A DNA stretch of 64,000 nt from Pocillopora verrucosa (taxonomy: Eukaryota; Cnidaria; Anthozoa; Scleractinia; Pocilloporidae), in NCBI RefSeq assembly GCF_036669915.1, contig NC_089325.1, positions 4,495,683 to 4,559,682 of the forward strand, read 5' to 3'. The translations under genes and the position numbers were made by a program. The notes beneath the pieces are model-generated. The model saw only the letters and a program-made list of their open reading frames with translations, was not told where the DNA came from and made no database searches. Below are positions 14,001-25,700 of this stretch, in pieces (position 1 is the first letter of the stretch; the number at the start of each line of letters is the position of its first letter).

Positions 14001-14408
14001 TCTTTTGGTAAAAGATAGTGCGTTAACATCCTCATGAGTAATTAAGATGTGATGTATAGTGAGTAAGTCAATACATTGAAGGACATAACTGATGAAAAAT
14101 TAGACAAAAAAAATCTAATGTCCTCAAAGTCACAGAAAGAAACAGTGCGTTTTTTCAATTTCAAACAGCACATACCATGGAACCAGTAAAGTAAACTCAT
14201 GCTACAAAATTAAAACTGGTCCATTCAAATGCCTTACACTCTATTTTGTTACAGTAAGACTAATATCATTTCTATTGAAATTAGGACACGTTTTGAAGTC
14301 AACTAAGTTGAAACCTTGACAAACACATAGGGAATGTATGGAAGTTTGGTTTTGTTCATTTTCTTGTGAATCCAAACATCATTACAGTTAGGCTTAATAG
14401 GAATATCT
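11067..14408. other. Intergenic, no gene seen
   Basis: About 3.3 kb of AT-rich DNA. I found no open reading frame with domain content, no splice-consistent exons and no clear RNA gene. The stretch near 11770-11880 resembles a dispersed repeat but I could not define its ends. Confidence 0.6.
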
Positions 14409-14414
14409 TATAAA
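14409..14414 (+). promoter_or_regulatory. TATA box of the first six-cysteine gene
   Basis: TATAAA lies 228 bases before the chosen ATG at 14642, which leaves room for a roughly 200-base leader. No other TATA-like site is closer. Confidence 0.45.
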
Positions 14415-14641
14415 GGAAATACATTTTTTTTACTGTTAATTTCAATAAAGAAACAAAATTTATGGTAATGAGCATACCCCATGGCAAGCTGAGTACACAA
14501 AAGTTTTCCAAGTCGATCCATTACCCATGCCTCACTCTTGCGAGACAGCAGAATCTGCACTCTCTTCAAGAATTGCACCGGACATCAGCTAAACAAGGTT
14601 CACTGGAGTGCATTAAATTTCACGACCTTAAGCGACACAAG

Positions 14642-16584
14642 ATGAAAATCAGCCTCGTGAGTTGTCTTTTACTCTTTGCTTCTGTAGCGTTTGTGAAGGG
14701 AAGGTATCTCACGGAAGAAGACTTGTCGGAGGGCTTGGAAGATGAACTCAATGAACTTGAGCCATGGCAGCTTGAAGACCCACACATGAGACATAGGCCA
14801 AAGCCAGTAAAATCTCTGAATGTGAGTGATCTATGTTTCATTTCATTTTATTTCACATTGTCTTGATTCGGGGTTTATCTTATTTGAAAGAGCCTTTGCT
14901 ACCAGTTACTTTCGACTAATGCTGATACTGTTCGAAAATGTGTAAGTAATGTTAATACTTTATGTTATGGTTAGTGCTGTGGGCATTGCTGCTTTTCTAA
15001 GAAAATTAAATATTGTAAGTAATACCGCCATTGCAAGTAATGTTAATACTGGGCACATGTGTTAAGACCATATTATAACAATCCTTTGACTGCACTGTGT
15101 TTACTTAAAGTAGGCTTCTGGCCGACATTTAGGAGAGCAATTCTCTAGGATAAAATCAAAGGCGTTTGTAATCTTCTCCTTTTATCTCGAACTGTCTCCA
15201 TTAACACTTACTTTTCTAAGCATTTTAAAGTGTTTTCTTTTCTCTATTAAATGAATCTTGCTAATCTGCCTTATAATGTATATTCTCGGTGATCTCACTT
15301 AAATCAGAATAGATTTATGAAGACCTGCAAGTTTTTTTTTTATAAAATTTTGGGTTTCTCGTATACCTGATGTAACCTCCATTTCATTCTAACAACAGAC
15401 AATAGGTACGATACCAAAGAGAAATGCTGTTTTCTCGATCGCCATTTTAAAGGAAGGTTTATTATCCTGTTCTCACGTCAAAGTAAATATTCAGAGAAGG
15501 ACTAAGGCGAGGCTAATCATGCACTATTCCATTTTCCATAGGGTGCCGTAGAACTTTTGTTGGGTTGTTTCCGAGAAGAATATGGTCAGATGAAAGAGAA
15601 ATGTAAAAGGAAATTTAGAGAAGCACTGCCTAACAATCTCCCCGATGTAGAGAGAGTGGTAAGTAATTTTATTTAAAGTAAACTTATTTCTCAGACATGA
15701 CACCGTCTCTTCAAGAATCACTCGATTTCTGCTGCTCTTCGACCTACTTGACATCTATCAAAGTTTATATGATAAGCTGATTCCTTCTCGTGATCTATTG
15801 GAGAACAGACCCGTAGCTGAGGTCCCCATAATAAACCATTTTTATTTCTTTGTTATATAAGCATGGGCTGCCCCCCCTCCCCCCCCTCCCCCCCTCCCCT
15901 CGTGTGCTAATTATTGAACGGACGTACCACTAGATGGTATCTATTTGTTAAACTTTTGGCAATACTTAAAACCTCAGTGATCCAAGTCAGAAATCCTATA
16001 TATATATAACAAATTATACCATACCATAAACTACACTTCTCAAGACTGAACTCAACTATTCCACTACATAATTTGGTTTTTTCAATTGAGTTGATCGATA
16101 ATGTAAATTGGTCACCGTAAAGAGGTTTAACGCTGACGTTTCTGACGTTAATCCTTCGTCCGAGCGAATGGCGAAAAGCCCACGCTTGAAACGTCAGCTT
16201 CGAACCTCCAGTGGTAAGTCTGATAAAACTAACTTATCTTGTCAATACTCCACCACCCACACAGCACTACAGTTTCCTTAAAAACTTACCCCATTTATTC
16301 CACTCTATAATTCATAATTTCTGGTCTGTTCTTTTCTTTTCTTTCATTCCTTTTCTTTTTCCGTTTCATTTCTTCTTTTCCTTCTTTTCCTTATTTCCAT
16401 CCTTTACTTTTCCTTTTTTTCTTTGGGTTACCTTACTCAGTTATGTTCGTTTCTTTCCCAGGTTGAATGTGCCGAACAAAGTTTTCAGGAATGTATAGGA
16501 GCACCAAAGGGGCACAAACCTATGAAATGCATGCGGGATTTCAGAGACTGCATGAAAAACGAAGCAGATGGCTCTGGAAAGTAG
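14642..16584 (+). CDS. Small secreted six-cysteine protein 1 (139 aa)
   Basis: Three coding exons, 14642-14821, 15542-15658 and 16462-16584, joined by two phase-0 introns with GT-AG ends. Residues 1-20 form a clear signal peptide ending FVKG. The mature part begins with an acidic region (about 21-50), then six cysteines: C69-x11-C81, C102-x7-C110, C122-x6-C129. The segments around the cysteines are rich in Lys, Glu and Arg and look helical, so a disulfide-linked helical hairpin is likely. The same exon plan and cysteine order occur in the gene at 18716-21235, making them tandem paralogues. ATG 14642 was chosen because the signal peptide follows directly; an in-frame upstream ATG (14462) would bury it. 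I do not recognise the family. Confidence 0.8.
16095..16215. mobile_element. Foldback element fragment
   Basis: Contains ATGTAAATTGGTCACCGTAA and two inverted GACGTTTC/GAAACGTCAG blocks around a short centre, the plan also seen at 54382-54566. It sits in the last intron of six-cysteine gene 1 and is diverged. Confidence 0.5.
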
Positions 16585-16688
16585 TTGAAATTTCCTTTGT
16601 AGCCATCGTGTACACTATGTGTCACATCGGGGAATAGCAAGTTATAAGTTGTGTTTATAGTGTAGATGAAGACAATTGTCTACAGTTA

Positions 16689-16694
16689 AATAAA
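16689..16694 (+). promoter_or_regulatory. Polyadenylation signal AATAAA
   Basis: AATAAA about 105 bases after the stop codon of six-cysteine gene 1; the first such signal downstream. Confidence 0.6.
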
Positions 16695-17604
16695 TCTTCA
16701 AAACAGAAACTCCTGCGTAATATTTTTGCGTCAATCAGGGCTTTAATTGCTCTCAATGTACAATATATCGCCTAGAAAGACAAGATTCATTTGAAGTAAA
16801 GTTTTTAAATCTTCTAAAGTTGCTGCTTAGCGGGGGCTTTTGGCAGCTCTCGAGACGACAAACATGAGCTGGGCTGATAGCTTTGTGGCTAGTAGTTTTT
16901 TACTTTTAGTAAATTTTTTAAATGTTCTATAGTTGCTAGTTATCAGGGGGCTACTGCCAGTTCTAGAGACGATGAAAGCGAGCTCGGCTTATGGCCTTGT
17001 TGCTATCAAGTTAGACTCACAAAGTATTTACACAAGTCACGTACCTCTCACATTTAGTTCCTTTAGTAAAGAGCATAATGATGGATACTGGCTTTTTAAC
17101 GGGAAAGCCTTGCTCTATTACGGAGAGTTCTCATGTGACGGGCCATTAGCCCTTGCAGGAAGATCAGTATGCTGCAAAAACCGCGGGTAACCTTTGGCAG
17201 TGTGTGCCAATGTGGTCATTAAAGCATAATAACACGGGATAAATGTCTCCCGGAACTAAAGGCTTTGTGGACCGTTCAAAAGAGTTCAACGTGGCACAAT
17301 ACTATATGCGGGATGCCCCAATTTTCATGAATAACCTTCAACACCGCAATTCTTATTAATTTGCATTCTCTCTAAAAGTGCTTGAACAAATTCATTCCAT
17401 ACATACTTGGCTTTCCACACCGATTTGAGAAAAGAGATGGCAAAAAACTTTAGACATAACATTTGACATGAAACACGAAGTTTAAAAAAATTTGGCTCTT
17501 TTTGGTATATTTGTAGCCACATCCGGAGAACTTGTCAGCTAGAGATCTAATTCATAGGCTTAAGAGATTTGAAAGTGTAAAAGAACTTGGGAAATAAACG
17601 TGCC

Positions 17605-17610
<6 letters not shown>

Positions 17611-17689
<79 letters not shown>

Positions 17690-17700
17690 CATATACATAC
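17611..17700. repeat. Compound CT / AT / ACATAT microsatellite
   Basis: About 19 CT units run into about 15 AT units and then degenerate ACATAT units. Intergenic between the two six-cysteine genes. Confidence 0.95.
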
Positions 17701-17770
17701 AGGCTCCACTGTATGTGGAAAACATAGAGAAGTTCAAAGAGTAAAACCGGCGTAACGTAAAATTAGTCTT

Positions 17771-17813
17771 AGTATCTCTCACGAGTGAGCGAAGCTCACT
17801 CGTGAGAGATACT
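17771..17813. repeat. Perfect 20-nt-arm hairpin
   Basis: Two exactly complementary 20-nt arms (AGTATCTCTCACGAGTGAGC and its reverse complement) are separated by GAA. It starts a block (to about 18060) that looks like a dispersed element, with a later GTGAAAGATAAAAATAGTATC. Confidence 0.85.
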
Positions 17814-18715
17814 TTCAGCACGAGAAGATAAGATTCGTATCCCCAAGCGGCCATGTGATGTTCTGTTTATTCATTTTCGAAACAGCAAAAGAACCGGCCG
17901 CGCACCTGAGCGGGAAGCTCTCTTGTAATTGGCTTATCTTGTTAGTAACCATGGCGACACCAATATCCTCACACGTGAAAGATAAAAATAGTATCTTCAC
18001 TGCGCGCGATGAAGATATGATTTTTAAGTAAAAAGAAAAATCCTGGTATTTCATCACTATCTATGTAACAAACTGCTTTTCTTCGAAAAAAAATTAAAAC
18101 TGGCTATCACCAAAAGCTCCTCTCACAGACTATAACAGCTGGATAAACAATTTCAGACTCCTGTAAAACACACAGCTGTTGTCTTTCTTATGGACTCCAT
18201 CGTTCAAAAACGAATAATCATTTACAGTTACAAATATCTGAAATAAAAAATTTAATAGGTTTGGCACTTATTTTCACTGAAATATTCCGATTCGTGATAG
18301 TTTCTTTAAAGATAAACTAATTCTACAAAGCACTCTTGGATTGATCTTATTAACATTCCATCTGTGACGAAATTTTGAACCCTTGCGCGGTTGCTTTCTT
18401 CTTTATAGCCCAGCACGGCGAACGACTTTCAATTATTTGGCCTTTCCCTCTAAAAGGAGCCAATTTCAAGACATTTTAGAGATCGTGACGAATTCAGCTA
18501 TTCCGAAATATGTAAGCCTTTTTTTCCTTAGATACTATCTACAAATAAATAGCTCCAAAAAGTGACGATTATGTGCATTATAACTAACAGGTGATCAAAT
18601 AATCGAATAGGTACATGAATATTCCAAAAGTTTGCGCTTTTACGGTTAAGATAACATTTTCGTGAACGTTCAACTTACTAACTACAAAATCGTAACCTAA
18701 CTGCTCGGAATTGCA

Positions 18716-21235
18716 ATGAAGTTAATGTTGGTTATTTTATCCTTTGCCGTTATTGGCATCACGACAGCCATGCACATGATAGATATAAAGAGAGATGCAC
18801 CGCTGAAAGATCCAGAGATGAAAAGAAAGATCGAGGACTTGATAGCCGTAAGTATTACAAACAAGGACAAGAGTGATTAAGAAAACGAGTGCGTAAAGTT
18901 CGTGGCTTCCTGAGGTGAAAATATCCTCTTTTACCACGAAAAAGGAATCTTTTTTTTGTTTTTATAAAGGGTTTATTAAGTATTACTGAAATAGTGAGTG
19001 AAATCTGAGTTCGTTTTTAATGAATGCCGTTCCTAATAACTTTATGTTTAAACTCGCTACTGTCGTAATTTTAAAAAAATTCGCTTCTGAAAGGAGAGAG
19101 GTCATCCTATTAGGGAAAAATTATCGTTTTCAATAGAATTGAGAACTCCTCGTTACAAACAAGGTGCAATTGTGATTATTGTAAGAATAATACACTGCAA
19201 CAAATTAGGATTATTATCTCGGGCCGACCGCATTTCACATTTTTTAAGCTTATCCATTTTCAGATTTCTTCGATTTTTCCCTTTGAATGGCCTTTTCAAC
19301 CTTCTGATCTTTTTTTTTTTTTTTCTTTAAGAGGAACTAGGCCTGAGATTGCCCATTATTGGTTTGGTTGTATTATACTTACTAGCTTTTGAAATACACG
19401 AACAGTTATGAAATTCAGTATATATTATCTGAATGTGGTGTTTCAGTTTACTCTTATTCCCTTAAAACTGCACGTATTCATAAAATTTTTTTCATATCTT
19501 GGCGTTAGTCACTGATTTCGCAGCGAAGTAGTCGTTTTGTGGTTTTAAGTGTGACGAGTGAAGGGAAGAACGAGGCGAACGCGATAGACGCGGATGACAA
19601 GCGAGAGGAACAATACTGATATATGCCCTCGATCACCTGAAAGCGCAAAATTGATCGCGCCAGTTTTGCATGCCAACGCAGCGCCCCTTTTGGCATCAAC
19701 TTACGGCTTAGTGAGCTGAGTTTATTCAATAGAACAGTTTTCAATTGTCAGTCGAAAATAATCAGAACATGCATCTGGTTTTTCTTTACTCGGCGCGGAG
19801 ATTAGTCTCAAAAACCCGCGCCTCCTTCTCAAACCAACCCGAATCAAAACTGAAACCAATCGCGATTTGGTCACTCCTAGTTTCCTGTGCTTTAGGCAGT
19901 TAACCTGTTTTACTTTGATTTCCCATCAGCGCATTTCGATATCTTCATTTACTTTGATTGGCTGTTGTACACGACTGCTGCGGTTTCAGCTTTACGACGC
20001 GCAATCGAAAAAGGCGATCTTAGATCAAAAGTCAACATCAATTGAGGTCAATCCAATGTGTTCATTGTTGATGTTTGTATTGCAGGAAAGTCTAACGAAG
20101 CTGCATAAATGTCTATCGGACACAAAAAAACTGAAACAGTGCTTCAAAGACTTCCACACAGACCTGAATCCTCCTCCCGCGGCCGTAAGTACCTCATCCT
20201 ATTAATTTGATAAACTTTCCGCTTCAAAGTCATAACGACACCAACTCAAGACCTCATAATTACATCAATTTATCCAAGTTCCCTTGACATGAAACTGTAA
20301 CTGAGGATATACTCTCCTTCCACTAGCTCATGTGCTAGTCCATAACTACAACTTCCCCTCCCCTCCCCCTCCCCCACCTCTTTCCCCTACCCCCTCCTTA
20401 CACTAATCAGGTACCGAGCCAAGATCAGGGGTAAAGGTCGTCGACCATTTAAAAACAGGTTCTCGAAGAAGTCAGACCTCCGAATGGTGACCAAGAAGAG
20501 ATGAGGACAAAGCAAGTTAAAAACAAATGTTCCCCATCCCCTCCGCTCCCCTACCTTTTGACCGTCGCCCACTGACCGCCTTGATACAATTTCTTTTCTC
20601 TCCTGAGCCTTCCGCTGCAGTAAAAATCTCTGCTGGCCGCTATAATTTTCACTAAAACTGAATACTGAGTACTCGCTCGCTAAAATTACGTCTGCTGTGC
20701 AGGTTTAATAGCAGAGCACGCAGAGCGTAGCCCCATAATTATACAAAATAACAGTAACCCATCAAGCCGAAAAAATTTGGACTTACGACCGTACGACCGA
20801 CCGTACAAGATGCTACTTTTACCATGCGTGGTCAACTGTACCGCGGGAACACCAACGCCACGGCTTTTTCCAGTAATCTAGTGGTCAGTGCACTGAGCTC
20901 CGAGTCGGACGACCCGTGTTCTAATCCTGGCCGAGGCAAGGCGTTGTGCTCTTAAGACGTGCGGGAAAAAAAAAATGCGAGCTCCGCTTTTAGGCTTGGC
21001 TAAATCTATATATTAACTGTAAGATTCTGTATTATTTTAATGTACAGAGCTCCTGTACATTAAAATTACATTTGCTGCGCAGGCTAATAACTGTTAGATT
21101 CTGTATTCTTTCAATGTACAGAGCTCCTGTGAGAACAAGTTTGAGGGATGCTACACCAAAGCGATCCAGCATCATAATGGAATGACATGCCTTAAAACTT
21201 TTCTCAGATGCCTGGAAGAAAAACGTGTCATTTGA
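18716..21235 (+). CDS. Small secreted six-cysteine protein 2 (114 aa)
   Basis: Three exons, 18716-18847, 20086-20184 and 21122-21235, again with two phase-0 introns. Residues 1-18 are a signal peptide. Cysteines: C53-x9-C63, C80-x6-C87, C100-x6-C107, one pair in exon 2 and two pairs in exon 3, as in the paralogue at 14642. Apart from this spacing, the signal peptide and charged helical segments, sequence similarity is low, so the duplication is old or the genes evolve fast. The exon 3 acceptor is duplicated 72 bases upstream (about 21024-21060). CxnC helical hairpins recall the CHCH fold, but a signal peptide argues against a mitochondrial intermembrane-space protein. Function unknown. Confidence 0.75.
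21024..21132 (+). repeat. Duplicated 3' splice-site region
   Basis: The block GATTCTGTATT(A/C)TTT(T/C)AATGTACAGAGCTCCTGT occurs at about 21024 and again 72 bases later at about 21096. Both copies carry an AG acceptor and the first codons of exon 3 of six-cysteine gene 2. Only the second copy continues into open coding sequence. Confidence 0.8.
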
Positions 21236-21299
21236 GTAAGATGACCCGGCGTTTTCTTGTTGACGGCAGATATGGAGAATGAAAGATTCAGTGAACATG

Positions 21300-21305
21300 A
21301 ATAAA
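21300..21305 (+). promoter_or_regulatory. Polyadenylation signal AATAAA
   Basis: AATAAA 65 bases after the stop codon of six-cysteine gene 2. Confidence 0.6.
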
Positions 21306-21309
21306 GCTA

Positions 21310-22711
21310 TTTTTAAAGTGTCGTTCGCCATGTTCTTACTTTCGATTGAGTTTCACCTCAGTCAATTTGTAGATAACTAAATTTAACCCCATCCCTGTTG
21401 AAGAGCTAATTTTCGTTCGAGACGATGGCAACTTTGGAAAGAAACCATTGCATCATGACTTATTGAGACGTCAGTTTTGGAGGAGCGCGATCTAAGCCTC
21501 GCACGTCGCGAGTTACTGTGTGACTCTCAAAACTGTAAACACTTTGATTTCATTTCAGCAAGTTAAAAGTGTTCTGGCACATCACAACAAAGATAAGAAC
21601 ACGTGAGAAAACTTCAAACCACAAACCACTGAACCGTTTAATTTATACTTAATGTTTCCCTGGAACACAATAACATTCAACAAATATTTTGATGATCGCG
21701 GTTTTCAGAGTTGCACAGTATAGTCAGTCTCATATGTATCTTTAACCTCGTTTATCTCCACTCATATTCTCCCTTTGATAACTTGATTTGCTTATCTACT
21801 TTATCTTAGATATTTTGACTCTGATTGATATTTTCAAGGTTATACAAGCATTACTGGTCGAATAACTATAATTAAGAGGTCTACATCCATATAAAACAAA
21901 GATGTACTTACAAAATTGTATTTTTCAACGTTAGTCAGTAGCGATTCATTATAGAGTGAACTTTGATTGACGTGATATAATGTGATTTAAGATGATAAAC
22001 TTTATTTATTCAGGGTAGCCCATTCAGCAAAGAGGTTCTAATGTTAACTAACAATGCTGTCCTACAATAAAAACTACTAATTACATATGATAACTACAAA
22101 TATATTCCTATAAATATATAAGATACAATAATAAAAGGTCATAGAAGATTTAGAGAGCGTCTTAATCTAATTTAGGTGTCGTAATCACGACAGCAAATCA
22201 AAATTAAGGAAAATATCACAACGAACCAATAAGAAATCAAAGTAAGATCATGCAATTTGCCTGAAAATTACTCAAAGCCGTTCAGTGTTCGGTATCAAAC
22301 GGTCACCGTTATTCAGTTTCCAGTTACTGAGGGTAAATTATGATCCTGTGGCTGTTGATTATAAAATGACCGTGGTAGGACTGAGTGGAATAGATCTGAT
22401 TTCCCTCTTTTTTCGTTTCCACTCATGATACAAAATGTTTATGAAGAGTCACGATAAAAAGTTTATAGGGATTTAAAGCATTGACGACAGCGACGTCGAG
22501 AGGGCGTTGATCAAAAGAATAAGTTTACGTCCCTTAAATAATTTCAAGGTTAGCTCATTGAATTAAAGATCTCTAATGACATCAGATCTCCTCTCTAGCA
22601 ACAAGTGAAGGCAGCTTGCCCAAGCCATTGTTCTACTATTTTTTCTCCTCGTTCTCGTTTGTGTCGTATCGCACTTTGCTTTAAGTCTTCCCGTGACTTT
22701 CTCAACTCGGT
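21310..22711. other. Intergenic between convergent genes
   Basis: No gene seen. Probably holds the 3' UTR of the minus-strand VEGF-like gene; TTTATT at 22011-22016 would read AATAAA on that strand. A weak acceptor at about 21559, followed by 16 open codons to TGA, could be a decayed alternative last exon of the six-cysteine gene. Confidence 0.4.
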
Positions 22712-25700
22712 TTAGTGTTGTCGACGTCTTCTATAAGCTCGTGTACAGGCACATGACTGTGGATCCTCCTTCAACCCGAACGGGCACCTGGGACACTTGC
22801 ACCTACAGGTCTTAGGATCACGCACCTTTGCACGATTTTTGCAACGTTTCTTACTGCACGTGCACCGGCACGATTCCATATCAAACTCGACACGTTTTGT
22901 GCACTCGGCTCTAACTGCATTACTTGGACTACATATGCACTGGCATTTTATGGGATCCCAGCGGTGGTTGCGTGGACAAGGCATAAAACCCCTTATGCAA
23001 TCGCATCTGCAGTTTTCTTTAGAGTAGCGTTGGGTTCGATTATCACAATCAGAAGGTTTAACTTTACATTGACACGAACAACTCGAGTGATTCGTCATGC
23101 GGACTGGGGTAATTTCATTTGAGGTCTCGTCCAGTCTGTCTGATGATGAAGACCAAGAAGTCTTGCTCACAAGAAGGTTGAAGTCTTCTTTTTCTATGTG
23201 GCAAAAAAAAACATATATGTAACGCGCTTTTCGAATGAGTGTCGTAAAACCCAAACCGAAACCGAAGTTACAGAGTAAGTATCAATTGAATGCCGAAAGA
23301 AAGCCGCCACTGCTTTGGTTTTACATCGTCCCATCATATGTAAATCCAAAAACAATCGCGACTTGATCGCTCGCGTTTTCAAGCGCTTCAAGAAGTTGTT
23401 TGTTCTCACTTTGAGTTCTAATTGGCTGATGATAATGTGACTCTTCGTCGTAATTGGTCGCTGGGTTTACTTTGGTTTTGCTTTTTTCGACACTCAATTG
23501 AAAACTGCTCTGTGATTGGCTGATCAGAGCAAAGCGCAGCAAAGAACTTAGAAGGGACAGGGTTTGTGGGGGAGAAATTGTTTTTCTTCAGGGGTAAACT
23601 TGTAAAGGTGGTTTGGAGCAAACTTGCAGTTGGACAAAACCTCCAGATATATGAGATAATACGAATAGTTTTAGCTCACTCCTGAGATTTTCTGAACCAA
23701 TCAGAGAGTGAAGAAGGATCCACTCCCGCTAATTCTAGACCGTTTTTCTTATAGGCAACTTTTGGATTTTATTCAGATCCAGGGGGGTTAACCTCGCAAA
23801 TAATTTTCCTGGTTTTATTTCTCCGAATACTCTTATAACAGAATCCAGGTCTCTTAAGATTTCAATTCCTGGGTGAGACTGAATGCTAAGTAATAACAGT
23901 AGTTTAAATTTTTATAAAGAGTAAGAGAGATGGAAAGTTTTGAGCTCGGTAAAGAAATAGAGAAACATGTTTTTTCGACTTGTCACGAACGTGTGACATA
24001 TGAACTTCGTAATAGGCTTCGCTCACCTTCGCAAAGAGTCTCTGTGGCCCAGAGGTAGATCATAGGAGCGCGGAATCGGAAGGTCTGAGGTTGAATTCCG
24101 CATGAGGACTCAGAAAAACATCTTTCTCTATAGCTGTTTAACTTGTGATCCATTTGACTTACCTTGCAGTTGGCAACTTGTTTCAAACGGCCTGGCGCCG
24201 CAGGAGCCGCCACAACGGTGTAAGGTCACAAAGAAAGGAAAATAGAAAGCGTTTTCATATTTAGGCTGAGGTACTTCTATAACCTCAGGACGCGGAGCAC
24301 AACGGGCATCATCCAAAATGACATAGGGAAGGTTAGAATCCTGGAGAACTCTTGCCAGTTGGCTCGGAATCTCAGCTATGAAGCGAAAATAATCAAAGAT
24401 TAGCAATGCCTTAACCCTTTAACTCCCACAAGTGACCAAGATAGAATTTCTCCTTACAATATCAATGCAATATCAAGCAGACAAGTGACGAGAATAAAGA
24501 AAAATATTAGATAGGGGATTAAAAGTTGATTCAATACCAAATTCTCCAAAGTAACATCACAAGAATTATATGGCAGACAGTTAGGAGAATTACTAATGAG
24601 ATCTTGAGAGTTGAAGGGTTGATTCAAACAAAGCTTCGAAATTTAGTTTTCCAAGACTGTCTCTCTGTCAAGAGAGTCACTGCCAATCGTCTATCGGGTA
24701 GTGTTCAATAAAATCGCCAGACCGTTTTGAAACTGTTTTTGAGACGAATGGTATCAGGATTAAACCACATTTTTTTTGTTTTTGTTTTGGTTTTTTCAAA
24801 ATAATAACTTTAACTGAAAACGTGGGCGGATTTTCAATTTAAATCATCAGAATAAAAGTTAGCTTACGTTTCTTAGGTGAAGGAAGATCACCAGAACCCT
24901 TGGGCTTATGTCGCAGACCTAAATTAAAAGACAAGTGATCAGTCAAACAACAGCAGTGATCTCAATGGGCGGACTATTTTACCCTTCTCTCCCCTTCTAT
25001 CATTTTGGAAAAAAAAGGACCTTTATTTCCTATTGAAGATTGAATTGAACAATTAACATTGCCCTGTCAGAAAGTTCGTATTTTTGGGACGCCTTCTCTC
25101 TTATTATTTGCACTAATCAGCAGCAACGTTGAGGTAAAAGTAGTTAGCTTTCGTAGAGAAGTGGCCTTTATAGCGAGCTCTTTGTAAGAAATAAAACATT
25201 GATCTCCACAGAAGCTAAAATAACGAAGACTTGCTTTTGAAGGCTTGATATGACTATGACTGCAAATTGAAGTAATGACAAGCTTACATGAATGAACCAC
25301 CCTTAAAAACGTCTAGTTTCTCGCACCTTTAGTGCCTCCGCTAGGGACCCCTATTGCATTTATGACGGCTCTCAACTTTTCAGCATTCATAGCTCGCAGG
25401 AAAGAGTCCAAGGAAGTTACGTCGGCCATAACATTCCTCAATTCTGTCGGCATGGCTACCTTCCTTACCTGTAATAAAACAAATACAATAGGTTAACGGG
25501 AAAGAAGCCACAGCGAGCGAGAAGCCACAAAATGTTAGGGCGCTTTTCGAGTGTGTGCCTCAGAACCACTTGGACGAGTGGGTGGCGCGAGCTTTTTTTG
25601 AACTAGTCATAGAGTGTGGAAAGTTACAAAGCAAAAGCGTATGTTTCTCGTTTTGCCTCCGACCTTAATCGCTGTAATTCGGTAAGATGAAGGGAACAAT

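Noticed and set aside
14462-14641. N-terminal extension of six-cysteine protein 1 from ATG 14462
   Set aside because: It would place about 60 residues before a typical signal peptide; the paralogue starts directly at its signal peptide.
17552-17854. 100-codon minus-strand frame
   Set aside because: Built from CT/AT microsatellite translation.
18716-21235. Six-cysteine protein 2 as a mitochondrial CHCH (twin CX9C) protein
   Set aside because: Only one pair has x9 spacing, the other pairs have x6, and there is a clear signal peptide.
21560-21606. Alternative last exon of six-cysteine gene 2
   Set aside because: A plausible acceptor and 16 open codons exist, but there is no cysteine and no partner donor after the real stop; too weak to call.
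24038-24112. Functional tRNA gene
   Set aside because: Same reasoning: the tRNA-like head is attached to a repeated body found at 57175 and 49443.
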